Positions 56,551 through 64,000 of a stretch of DNA of 64,000 bases are shown piece by piece. Made by a program: the position numbers and the translations under genes. Below the pieces are notes generated by a model. It ran no database searches. It was not told the origin of the DNA and saw only the letters and a list, made by a program, of their open reading frames with translations. Every line of letters begins with the position of its first letter. Position 1 is the first letter of the stretch. The DNA comes from Arthrobacter sp. Soil763 (lineage in GTDB: Bacteria; Actinomycetota; Actinomycetes; Actinomycetales; Micrococcaceae): assembly GCF_001428365.1 (NCBI RefSeq), contig NZ_LMSH01000003.1:686978-750977 (forward strand), in the 5' to 3' direction.

Positions 56551-59500
56551 CTAGCCGCGCGGGCTGCGGGCCGGCAGGGGCGCCGGCCGGACCAGGCGGT
56601 AGCCCTCGCGCAGGGGCGGCCGGTCGGTGGGCAGTTCTTGGATCATTTCCTTCAGGGCGCCGATACCGTATTCGAGCTGCGGGTCGGTGCCGGCCGCGTA
56701 GGCGTGCGGCGGGAAGACGACCTCGATGTCCGGGGCGACGCCGTAGTTCTCGACGCCCCAGCCCACGCCGCCGGTGAACCAGGTGGCATAGCGCGGCTGC
56801 GTGACACCGGTCCCGTCCGCGAGGGCGAAGCGGTTGTCGATGCCGACCACGCCGCCCCAGGTGCGGGTGCCGATGACGGGCCCGATCCCGCGCAGCTTCG
56901 ATACCTGGGTGATGATGTCGCCGTCGGATCCGGCGAATTCATCGGTGAGGATGATGACCGGGCCGCGCGGGGCATGGTGCGGGTAGGTGCGCGGACGCTC
57001 CCCGCGCGGCATGCTCCAGCCGGTGACTTTGCGGCCGATCAGCTCCGCGACGAGCTGGGAGGTGTGGCCGCCGCGGTTGCGCCGGACATCGACGATCAGA
57101 CCGTCGAGGGAGGTCTCCGTGTCCAGGTCGCGGTGCAGCTGCGCCCAGCCGTTGGCCATCATGTCCGGGATGTGCAGGTAGCCGAAGGTGCCCTTCGAGG
57201 CCTCCCGCACGGTCCGCCGGTTGGCCGCGACCCACTCCTGGTAGCGGAGCCGCTCCTCGTCCTTGACCGGCACGACGGCGACGCGGCGCTGCTGCCCGGC
57301 GCGGTCACCGTGGGCGGCGCCGTTGCGCAGGGTCAGTTCCACCGCGCGGCCCGCGGCGCCGACGAGCTGCCCGGCCGGGGTCAGCGCCTCGGAGAGTTCG
57401 ACGCCGTCGATGGCCAGGAGCACGTCCCCGGCCCGGGCGTCCACGCCCGGGCGGGTCAGCGGCGAGGTGGCCAGCGGGTCGGAGGACTCCCCCGCCAGGA
57501 TGCGGGTGATCTCCCAGCCCTCGCCGGTGAAGGCAAGGTCGGCGCCGAGCCGTCCTTGGCCGTTGCTGCCGTTTTCGGTGACGAGGGCGGGCCGGACGTA
57601 GGCGTGCGAGGTGCCCAGTTCGCCGTGCAGTTCCCAGAGCAGGTCCACGAGGTCATCGTGGGAGCCGAGCCGGTCCACGATCGGCCGGTACCGGGCGTGG
57701 ACGGAGTCCCAGTCCTGACCGGCCATGTCCTCGGTCCAGAAGAAATCGCGCTGCAGGCGCCAGGCCTCGTCGAAGGCCTGGCCCCAGACGCTGACCGGAT
57801 CCAGCCGGACCCGGATCCGGTTCAGGTCGACGCTCACCCGCTGGCCCGACTCCTCGTCGGCCTTCGCCGCGGAGGGTGAGACGTGGACCTGCTTGTCCTT
57901 GACCGTGACGATTTTTTCGCCGTCGCCGCTGAGCCGGTAGCGGTCCAGCGCCTCCACGATCGTGCTGGTGCGCCGCTTGGCGAGGTCGAAGCGGACCAGG
58001 CTCGGTGCCGCGTTCTTGTCCTCAAGGCTGGCCCTGCCGTCGCCCGTGACGCCGGCCAGTTCGTGGTCGAGCCAGAGCAGGGCGCCGTCGGCGGCGGACA
58101 GGTCAGAGTAGTTGCCCTGCGGGACGGGGACGCTGATCACGCGGTGGGCCAGGCCGTCGGCGTCGACCGTGACCGTGACGCTTCCGGCCGAACCGGAGTC
58201 CGTTGCCCCCTCAGAGTCAGCCTCGCCGGGCAGGGCGACGTCGGGACCGAAGGGCGACGGGGTGTCGGCAGCCAGCGCCACCAGGTAGGGCTTGATCGGG
58301 CTCGGGAACGACAGGTCGAAGGAATGGCCGTCGTAGACCGGGTCGAAGCTGCGGTTGGAGAGGAAGGCCAGGAACTTCCCGTCGGGGGTGAAGGCAGGCG
58401 CGTCATCCCGAAAGCGGCCGTCGGTGACGTCGATGATGGCGGCGCCGGCCTGCTGGACTGGGGCGAGCCGCAGGCGGGTCCGGGAGCCGAAGGAGGTCAC
58501 CGGCTCCGCCCACCCCAGCCACGCCGAGTCGGGCGACCAGGTGAAGGCCTCGATGCTGCCTTCACCGATGGTGCTGAGCAGTGTCAGGTCCCCGCTGCGG
58601 GTGTTGGCGAGGTAGATCTCACCGAAGGAGGTGCCGACGGCGAGCCAGTTGCCGTCCGGGCTGGCCTCCATGGCGCTGGCCCGGCTGGGGGCCGGGAAGT
58701 CGATCCGGGTCCGCTGCCCGGCCTCGCCGGGCTCCGCGGCCTGGCCGGCGTCGGACGCGGCCCCGGCCGGTGCGGCATCTGCGGCAGCCGGTGCGACGGC
58801 GTCGTCGGCGCCTGCCGCTCCGGCGCCTGCCGCTCCGGTGCTTCCCGCGGCGGCAGTGACTCCCGCCGCGCCGCCGCCGGCCGGGCGGGCCAGCGCGGCC
58901 GCGGAGACGGGCCGGGGCAGTTCCGGGCCGTCGTGGTCCGCCGGCGCGGCGGCTGCTGCCGGCGCTGCGGCGGGGCGGCCCTGGCTGCCGGCGCCGTGAA
59001 CGCCGCGCACCGGGCCGGCGATGTCCTGCAGGTAAAGGGCCTCGGCCCCGTCATGGTCGGCGACATAGGCGATCCGGCCGGAACCGAAGGGCCGCGGCAA
59101 ACGGGCCCTGACTCCCAGGTCGGCCGCGATGACGCGCGAGGGGCCGTCCTTGTGCCGCAGCCAGTGCAGGGTGCCGTGGGTCTCGACCGCGCTGGAGTCA
59201 CCGGTCGCATCCGGGATCACATCGCCCAGGTGCCGGGCGGCCTTCAGCGCCTCGGGGCGCCGGGCCTGCGAGGCGGACCCCAGGGTGATCGGCAGCTTGA
59301 CCGCGTCGGCGTCCAGCCCGGCCAGCAGCCACAATTCACCGGCGGACTCGAAGATGATCCGGCTGCCGTCGGTGGACGCGTGCCGGACGTAGAAGTCCTC
59401 GTGGTCGGTGTGGCGGCGCAGGTCGGAGCCGTTCGGCAGCACGGAGTAAAGGTTTCCGTAGCCCTCGTGGTCGGAGAGGAACGCGATCCGGCCCTGGACC

Positions 59501-60099
59501 CACATCGGGTCGGTGAGGTTTCCGTCGAGCTCGGCAGCGAGGCGTTCGAATTCGCCGTTGCCGTCCGCGTCGATCCAGAGCTTGCCCGCTGCGCCGCCCC
59601 GGTAGCGCTTCCACCAGGCCGGTTCCCGGGAGAGCACGCTGGCCAGGACCACGGGCCGCTCGTCCCCGACGACGGGGCCGTAGGCGACGGACTCGACCGG
59701 CCCGAACGGCAGCTCCTGCGCCCAGCCGCCGGTGACGGGGAGGCTGTAGGCGTGTGTGAGCCGGCTGTCCCCCTGCCGGAAGGCGCTGGTGACCACCACA
59801 TCGCCGTCGCGCGTGAAGCCCTTGACCTTGGTGGAGCTGTGGCCGAAGTAGCTGAGCTGGCGGTACCCGCCGCCGTCGACGTCCGCCGTGACGACCTCGG
59901 GGGCGGTGCCCTGGATCACGGTCCAGACCAGGCGCTGCCCGTCAGGGGTGAAGCGAGGGTTGCGGGCCGGCAGCTGCAGCGATGAGACCCGCCACGCCCG
60001 GCCGCCGTCCAGGGGCGCGATCCAGACGTCGTCCTCGGCCACGAAGGTGACCAGATCGCCGTGAAGATGCGGGAAACGGAGGTAGCTCGAAGAGGTCAT
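56551..60099 (-). CDS. tricorn protease homolog (S41 family)
   Basis: A 1182-residue cytosolic peptidase that processes peptides released by proteasome-like proteases. Order: N-terminal beta-propeller (about 1-340), a second propeller (about 470-720), a PDZ-like domain (about 800-880) and the C-terminal S41 hydrolase. The catalytic residues known for archaeal tricorn are all visible: Ser-His in ELGTSHAYVRP, nucleophile Ser in DEFAGSDGDIITQ, and Glu in GVENYGVAPDIE. Residues about 371-470 are an Ala/Gly/Pro-rich low-complexity insertion between the propellers. It is divergent from the TIGR01777 gene, 74 nt away, and convergent with osmC. Confidence 0.92.
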   Translation of the reverse strand: MTSSSYLRFPHLHGDLVTFVAEDDVWIAPLDGGRAWRVSSLQLPARNPRFTPDGQRLVWTVIQGTAPEVVTADVDGGGYRQLSYFGHSSTKVKGFTRDGDVVVTSAFRQGDSRLTHAYSLPVTGGWAQELPFGPVESVAYGPVVGDERPVVLASVLSREPAWWKRYRGGAAGKLWIDADGNGEFERLAAELDGNLTDPMWVQGRIAFLSDHEGYGNLYSVLPNGSDLRRHTDHEDFYVRHASTDGSRIIFESAGELWLLAGLDADAVKLPITLGSASQARRPEALKAARHLGDVIPDATGDSSAVETHGTLHWLRHKDGPSRVIAADLGVRARLPRPFGSGRIAYVADHDGAEALYLQDIAGPVRGVHGAGSQGRPAAAPAAAAAPADHDGPELPRPVSAAALARPAGGGAAGVTAAAGSTGAAGAGAAGADDAVAPAAADAAPAGAASDAGQAAEPGEAGQRTRIDFPAPSRASAMEASPDGNWLAVGTSFGEIYLANTRSGDLTLLSTIGEGSIEAFTWSPDSAWLGWAEPVTSFGSRTRLRLAPVQQAGAAIIDVTDGRFRDDAPAFTPDGKFLAFLSNRSFDPVYDGHSFDLSFPSPIKPYLVALAADTPSPFGPDVALPGEADSEGATDSGSAGSVTVTVDADGLAHRVISVPVPQGNYSDLSAADGALLWLDHELAGVTGDGRASLEDKNAAPSLVRFDLAKRRTSTIVEALDRYRLSGDGEKIVTVKDKQVHVSPSAAKADEESGQRVSVDLNRIRVRLDPVSVWGQAFDEAWRLQRDFFWTEDMAGQDWDSVHARYRPIVDRLGSHDDLVDLLWELHGELGTSHAYVRPALVTENGSNGQGRLGADLAFTGEGWEITRILAGESSDPLATSPLTRPGVDARAGDVLLAIDGVELSEALTPAGQLVGAAGRAVELTLRNGAAHGDRAGQQRRVAVVPVKDEERLRYQEWVAANRRTVREASKGTFGYLHIPDMMANGWAQLHRDLDTETSLDGLIVDVRRNRGGHTSQLVAELIGRKVTGWSMPRGERPRTYPHHAPRGPVIILTDEFAGSDGDIITQVSKLRGIGPVIGTRTWGGVVGIDNRFALADGTGVTQPRYATWFTGGVGWGVENYGVAPDIEVVFPPHAYAAGTDPQLEYGIGALKEMIQELPTDRPPLREGYRLVRPAPLPARSPRG

Positions 60100-60173
60100 C
60101 GTTCGATCATAGTCAACGGCGCGGCTGCCGCCGGGGAGGTTCCGCTACCGTGCCGGGCATGGTGAGATGACTT

Positions 60174-61067
60174 ATGCGAATTCTTATCGCCGGCGCCTCC
60201 GGGCTGATCGGGACAGCCGTTTCCGGCACGCTGCGTGCCAGCGGGCACGACGTCGTCACCTTGGTCCGGAAACCTCCGTCGAGCGCAGCGGAGTACCAGT
60301 GGGACCCCGCTGCCGGGCGCATCGACGACCGTGCGCTGGAGGGTGCCGACGCCGTCATCAACCTCTCCGGAGCCGGGATCGGCGACCGGCCGTGGACCCG
60401 CCGCCGAGTCACCGAACTCAGCGCTTCACGGCTGGGCCCCACGCGGACCCTGGCGGCGGCGATGGCCAGGATGGAGACGCCGCCCGCGGTGTTCCTGAGC
60501 CAGTCGGCCTCCGGCTACTACGGCAGCGCCGGCGCGTCCGTGCTGCGGGAGGACTCGCCCCGCGGCGCGGGCCTGCTGGCCGAGATCTGCGCCGGGTGGG
60601 AGGCGGCCGCCCATGAGGCGCCGGCCGGGGTGCGCGTGGTCACCGCCCGCACCGGCGTGGTCCTGAGCCGCCGCGGCGGGGCCCTTGGCCGGCTCCTGCC
60701 CCTGCTGCGCCTGGGCGTTGGCGGACCGCTCGGCGATGGCCGGCAGTACTGGCCCTGGGTCACGCTGCCGGATGTGGCCGGCGCCTTCGAGTTCCTGCTC
60801 ACGGCTCCGCTGCAGGGACCGGTTAACGTGTGCGCGCCCGAAAGCGCCGACGTGAACGCGCTGATCGCGCAGCTGGCAAAGGCCCTGCACAGGCCGGCCC
60901 TGCTGCGCGTCCCGGCCCCGGTCCTGCGCCTGGTCATGGGCCAGCTGGCCGATGAGCTGCTGCTGGCCAGCCAGCGGATGGAGCCCGCCGCCCTGGCCGG
61001 GGCCGGTTTCCGTTGGCAGCACCCCGCACTTGCCGAGGCCGCCGCCTGGGTGGCCGGCCGGGACTGA
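60174..61067 (+). CDS. TIGR01777-type NAD-dependent epimerase/oxidoreductase (SDR)
   Basis: A 297-residue extended short-chain dehydrogenase. Seen: the nucleotide-binding GASGLIGTAVSGTLRASGH, the active-site region FLSQSASGYYGSAG, TARTGVVLSRRGGALG and the C-terminal DUF1731-like domain with RVPAPVLRLVMGQLADE. Relatives include SulA/YfcH-type cell-division-associated proteins; substrate unknown. The ATG has GGTGAG upstream. Confidence 0.88.
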   Translation: MRILIAGASGLIGTAVSGTLRASGHDVVTLVRKPPSSAAEYQWDPAAGRIDDRALEGADAVINLSGAGIGDRPWTRRRVTELSASRLGPTRTLAAAMARMETPPAVFLSQSASGYYGSAGASVLREDSPRGAGLLAEICAGWEAAAHEAPAGVRVVTARTGVVLSRRGGALGRLLPLLRLGVGGPLGDGRQYWPWVTLPDVAGAFEFLLTAPLQGPVNVCAPESADVNALIAQLAKALHRPALLRVPAPVLRLVMGQLADELLLASQRMEPAALAGAGFRWQHPALAEAAAWVAGRD

Positions 61068-61168
61068 CGCCCGGCCCAGGGTAGTTGGCCGCGGCCGCCG
61101 GCCGGAGTGGCGGTCCTGTCACCGCGCTCGGCGCGGCTGCCCGACCCACCTTCGCGGCCCGCAGGCGG

Positions 61169-61228
61169 GTGGTCAGCTCCACGGCCCGCCGTGTGGTCAG
61201 CTCCACGGCCCGCCGTGTGGTCAGCTCC
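61169..61228. repeat. 24-bp tandem repeat, 2.5 copies, over the kinase stop codon
   Basis: Units 61169-61192 and 61193-61216 are identical, and a third partial unit, 61217-61228, contains the TGA stop of the kinase gene. Unit length is a multiple of three, so on the minus strand every copy carries an in-frame TGA. Confidence 0.8.
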
Positions 61229-63128
61229 CGGGCAGGATCTCCTGGATCCGCCACTGCCCGTCCACCGGCACCAGCACCAGCCGCAGCTGCTGCTGGTGCG
61301 CGGCGGCCTCGGCGATGACCGTGCCGCTGGCGTCGCGCTCCCGGTAGGGCGGCGAGTCGACCTTGACCGAAACAACCGCCCTGACGGAGGTGCTCCCCGG
61401 CCGCCGCGCCAGCTGTGAAAGCCGCGCTTCGAAGCCCTCGAAGACGTGGCCTGAACGGGCCAGGCGGGTCCCGACGGCGGCGTCCGCCGCCGCGGCCGGG
61501 GAGGCCGGGACCGTCACCAGCTGCAGCAAGGCGGTGTCGCCGGTGCTGAAGGCGTGGGCACGCAGGGCCGCCAGTCCGCGGACTGCGTCCTCCGGCTGGT
61601 CCGCCGCGAGCAGGCCGCGCAGCCCGGCGGGCACGACCCCGAACACATCGTCCCGGCCGCTGTCCTGCGCGTGCACACCGTCGCCCGCACCCCGGGCCTC
61701 CTTCGGTTTGCTGCGCTGTTCGTTGTGCTCTTCAGCCGGCCGGGTACCGTCTCCCCTGCCAGGTTCCGCGCGGACTCCCCCGGCCGGCGCCGCGGCCTGT
61801 CCCGGGGTTTCTCCGGACACGGGACGAAGCTCCGGCGCCCATTGCCCCGCCGCCAAACCGCCTGCCACCAGCAGCGTGCCGAAGACGCCGGCCGCGGTGA
61901 CCACCAGCGACATCAGGATCGTGATCCCCGCCCGCCGCAGCCGGCGCCCGCGCCCGCGCCCGGGACCGGCGGCGTGCCGTGCCCTGCGCCGGCCCGTGGC
62001 ATACCCACTCGGTTCCGCCGCCGAACGCCCGCCGGGCTCCGCAGCCGCAGCAACCGCAGGCAGGTCCGTCCGCTGCCGCCGCCCCGGCCCCACCACGGCC
62101 GGATCCCGCGCCGTCCGCTGCTCCCGCGCCGTCCGTTGCCGCCGCCACCGCTCCAGCCCAGCCCGCAGCCGCGCGCCCCGGCGGCCGCCGGCCCCTGACG
62201 GTGCCGAGCGGCGGGTCAGTAGCTCCGGCAAGACCGTGGGGTGCGCCGAGCCCGACAGGTCCACGGGTTCCGCCCGGGCGCTGCGGAAGACGGCCGCAGC
62301 GAACTCGGCGGCGGACGGACGCAGCCGCCGGTCCTCGCACAGCCCGGCCTCCAGGGCCTCGGCCAGGGCTGCGGGGACCTCCGGGACCAGCAGCGGCAGC
62401 GGCGGCCGCTGCTGTTGCGCCGCCGGGGCACGGCCGGTCAGGCAATACCAGCCCAGTGCCGCCGCGGAGTACACGTCGGACTCCGGGTACAGCCCGGCCC
62501 GGACCGCGTCCACCGGCGCGGGATCCCTGAACCCTTCCGTCCCGGGGCGCACCGCCTCCTCCGGATCGACCAACATTCGAGCCACGCCCAGGTCGGAGAG
62601 CAGCGGTTTGCCGTGGGCCGTGAACAGCACATTGCCCGGCGCCACGTCGCCATGCGTGAAGCCGTTCGCGTGCAGATACGCCAGTGCCTGCGCGACCGGG
62701 GTGAGCACGGTGACGGTCTCGCCGGCACCCAGGCTGCCCCGGGCAGCCAGGAGCTGGGCCAGCGACCCGCCCGCTGCGTAATCCAGGACCAGGGCCAGCC
62801 CGCCGCCGGGCCCGTACCCCACCCGGACAACGTCGCGGGCCTTGATCAGGTGCTCGTGTTCCAGCGCTGACAGGATGCCGAGCTCCCTGCGGACGGCTTC
62901 CCCGGCCTCATCCGCTGCCTGGTCCCCGGCGTCGCCGGGCGCTGTGTCCCCGGGCGGTCCGAAGCACTTGAGCGCGACGTCACGGCGCGTCACATGCTCG
63001 GTGGCGAGCCAGACGGCAGCCGCGCCGCCGCGCCCCAGCAACCGCCCGACGTCGAACCCGTCAACGTCCGGTACGGGGAGGGAACCGGCAGGGGAATCAG
63101 GAAGGGAAGTCTGCCCGTATGCGTCCAT
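61221..63128 (-). CDS. serine/threonine protein kinase-like membrane protein with atypical catalytic loop
   Basis: A 635-residue receptor-type kinase. The kinase domain (about 24-270) has the Gly-loop LGRGGAAAVWLA, the ATP-Lys motif VALKCF, the catalytic loop HGDVAPGN and the metal motif SDLGVAR. An Arg/Ala-rich linker is followed by one membrane helix (about 403-430, ITILMSLVVTAAGVFGTLLVAGG), then an extracellular 200-residue domain ending WRIQEILPGS. The loop lacks the usual Arg and Lys of HRDxKxxN, and DFG reads DLG, so activity may be weak or unusual. The extracellular end resembles lipoprotein-like sensor regions. It has no adjacent partner gene. Confidence 0.85.
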   Translation of the reverse strand: MDAYGQTSLPDSPAGSLPVPDVDGFDVGRLLGRGGAAAVWLATEHVTRRDVALKCFGPPGDTAPGDAGDQAADEAGEAVRRELGILSALEHEHLIKARDVVRVGYGPGGGLALVLDYAAGGSLAQLLAARGSLGAGETVTVLTPVAQALAYLHANGFTHGDVAPGNVLFTAHGKPLLSDLGVARMLVDPEEAVRPGTEGFRDPAPVDAVRAGLYPESDVYSAAALGWYCLTGRAPAAQQQRPPLPLLVPEVPAALAEALEAGLCEDRRLRPSAAEFAAAVFRSARAEPVDLSGSAHPTVLPELLTRRSAPSGAGGRRGARLRAGLERWRRQRTAREQRTARDPAVVGPGRRQRTDLPAVAAAAEPGGRSAAEPSGYATGRRRARHAAGPGRGRGRRLRRAGITILMSLVVTAAGVFGTLLVAGGLAAGQWAPELRPVSGETPGQAAAPAGGVRAEPGRGDGTRPAEEHNEQRSKPKEARGAGDGVHAQDSGRDDVFGVVPAGLRGLLAADQPEDAVRGLAALRAHAFSTGDTALLQLVTVPASPAAAADAAVGTRLARSGHVFEGFEARLSQLARRPGSTSVRAVVSVKVDSPPYRERDASGTVIAEAAAHQQQLRLVLVPVDGQWRIQEILPGS

Positions 63129-63166
63129 GTCCTAGGAATAGCCGATCCGCGCCGGGCCTGCAGAAG

Positions 63167-63175
63167 TTATCCACA
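63167..63175. promoter_or_regulatory. DnaA-box-like 9-mer
   Basis: TTATCCACA matches the consensus DnaA box exactly, in the 107-nt gap between the kinase and lipB. It is a single site, so it may be coincidental. Confidence 0.25.
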
Positions 63176-63222
63176 GGTATGAGAGCTTCACCACAGAATC
63201 GGTCGGCGGGACGGCCGAGGTC

Positions 63223-63228
63223 TAAGCT
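63223..63228 (+). promoter_or_regulatory. -10-like hexamer, leaderless start of lipB
   Basis: TAAGCT ends 7 nt before the ATG at 63236, with no Shine-Dalgarno sequence between. Confidence 0.4.
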
Positions 63229-63235
63229 GGATGCC

Positions 63236-63904
63236 ATGACTCTTGAGTTCCAACAGCTGGGTCTTGCCCCGGACTACATCGATTACACGCGCGGGTGGGA
63301 GATCCAGCGCGAACTCCACGAGAAAGTCCTCGCCGGCACCGCGCCCAGCACTGTTCTGCTCCTCGAACACTCCGCCGTCTACACCGCTGGAAAGCGTACC
63401 GAAGACCACGAGCGCCCCTTCGATGGAACGCCCGTGGTCGCCGTGGACCGCGGCGGCAAGCTGACCTGGCATGGCCCCGGCCAGCTGGTGGGCTACCCGA
63501 TCATCAAACTGAAAAACAAGGCCGGCATCCGTGACTACGTCGAACGCCTTGAGGCCGTCATGATTGCCGTCCTCGCCGACTACGGCATCGACGCCGTCCG
63601 GATTAAGGGCCGGGCGGGCGTCTGGATCGAGGCCGACGCGAAGGGCCCGGACCGCAAGATCGCAGCCATCGGCATCCGGGTCCACGAGGGTGTGACCATG
63701 CACGGGTTCGCCATCAACTGCAACAACGACCTGGCCCCCTACGGCCAGATCATCGCCTGCGGCATCACCGACGCCGGCGTCACCACGATCGCGCAGGAGA
63801 CCGGCCGGGACGTTGCCCCGGCGGACCTCGTGTCGCGTGTCATCGAAGAACTGCGCAACAATGAAGAAGCCCTTGTTGCAACCCATGAAGGAGCCCTACT
63901 GTGA
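63236..63904 (+). CDS. lipB: lipoyl(octanoyl) transferase
   Basis: A 222-residue enzyme moving octanoyl from acyl-carrier protein to the lipoyl domains of 2-oxoacid dehydrogenases and the glycine cleavage H protein. Seen: [21 protein letters not shown], the catalytic Lys in [10 protein letters not shown] and the catalytic Cys in [14 protein letters not shown]. It overlaps lipA by 4 nt (GTGA). The two-lipoyl E2 at 53.5 kb is an obvious substrate. Confidence 0.95.
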   Translation: MTLEFQQLGLAPDYIDYTRGWEIQRELHEKVLAGTAPSTVLLLEHSAVYTAGKRTEDHERPFDGTPVVAVDRGGKLTWHGPGQLVGYPIIKLKNKAGIRDYVERLEAVMIAVLADYGIDAVRIKGRAGVWIEADAKGPDRKIAAIGIRVHEGVTMHGFAINCNNDLAPYGQIIACGITDAGVTTIAQETGRDVAPADLVSRVIEELRNNEEALVATHEGALL

Positions 63905-64000
63905 CCCTGGCACCAGAAGGCCGGAAGCTGCTGCGCATCGAGCAGCGCAACGCGGCCACCCCGGTGGAACGCAAACCGGAATGGATCAAAGCCAAAGTCC
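63901..64000 (+). CDS. lipA: lipoyl synthase, 5' end only
   Basis: The first 33 codons of LipA, the radical-SAM enzyme that inserts two sulfurs into the octanoyl group. The N-terminus [18 protein letters not shown] followed by [10 protein letters not shown] is diagnostic of actinobacterial LipA. The GTG start overlaps the lipB TGA. The iron-sulfur cysteine motifs lie beyond the window. Confidence 0.93.
   Translation, partial: MTLAPEGRKLLRIEQRNAATPVERKPEWIKAKV

Overview
The window is high-GC (roughly two thirds G+C) chromosomal DNA of an actinobacterium. Gene content and order point to the Micrococcaceae (Arthrobacter, Pseudarthrobacter or a close relative). Examples are the block sepH, DUF4193, DUF3093, dut, DUF3710, OB-fold, DUF3159, ceoC/ceoB, APC permease, TRAM methyltransferase, acnA, dxs, and the block pepA, lpdA, E2, OsmC, tricorn protease, kinase, lipB, lipA. 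I see no insertion sequence, prophage, CRISPR array, rRNA or tRNA. The content is housekeeping and conserved actinobacterial genes, with fifty-one protein genes called. The first (a 3-hydroxyacyl-CoA dehydrogenase) and the last (lipA) run off the ends.

Layout. 1-8.4 kb: the fadB-type gene end, a VOC protein, a two-helix membrane protein, then a minus-strand operon of aldo/keto reductase, nucleoside hydrolase and a complete ECF importer (S, T and a fused A1A2 ATPase). 8.1-14 kb: two small unknowns, dxs and aconitase. 14-19 kb: an RNA methyltransferase and a KimA-like potassium permease, divergent from two TrkA/RCK subunits. 19-26.5 kb: conserved actinobacterial unknowns, dUTPase, sepH, a phosphodiesterase. 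26.5-32 kb: a GNAT/acyl-CoA synthetase fusion and topoisomerase IV subunit A. 32-34 kb: VOC, DinB-like and double-GNAT proteins. 34-42 kb: cydA, cydB and fused cydDC on the minus strand, divergent from blaI and an M56 membrane peptidase. 42-50 kb: topoisomerase IV subunit B, a zinc-ribbon miniprotein, the principal sigma factor, DUF4192, MFS and PAC2 proteins. 50-64 kb: leucyl aminopeptidase, dihydrolipoyl dehydrogenase, a two-lipoyl-domain E2, a small membrane protein, OsmC, tricorn protease, TIGR01777 epimerase, an atypical protein kinase, lipB and lipA.

How the genes fit together. lipB and lipA make the lipoyl groups carried by the E2, and lpdA re-oxidises them. acnA is in the same central pathway. 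The cyd genes make cytochrome bd and its exporter-type maturation factor. The main discovery candidate is regulatory. The cydA/blaI intergenic region carries three copies of a 17-bp perfect dyad, TTCTAC-N5-GTAGAA. A fourth copy with one mismatch overlaps the promoter of an unrelated small membrane-protein gene 15 kb away. This suggests that a BlaI repressor and a BlaR1-like peptidase lacking any penicillin sensor control a respiratory regulon. Other leads are a KimA-type permease beside RCK subunits, an iron-box-like palindrome upstream of aconitase, a CTG start overlapping a stop codon, and a run of apparently leaderless genes.
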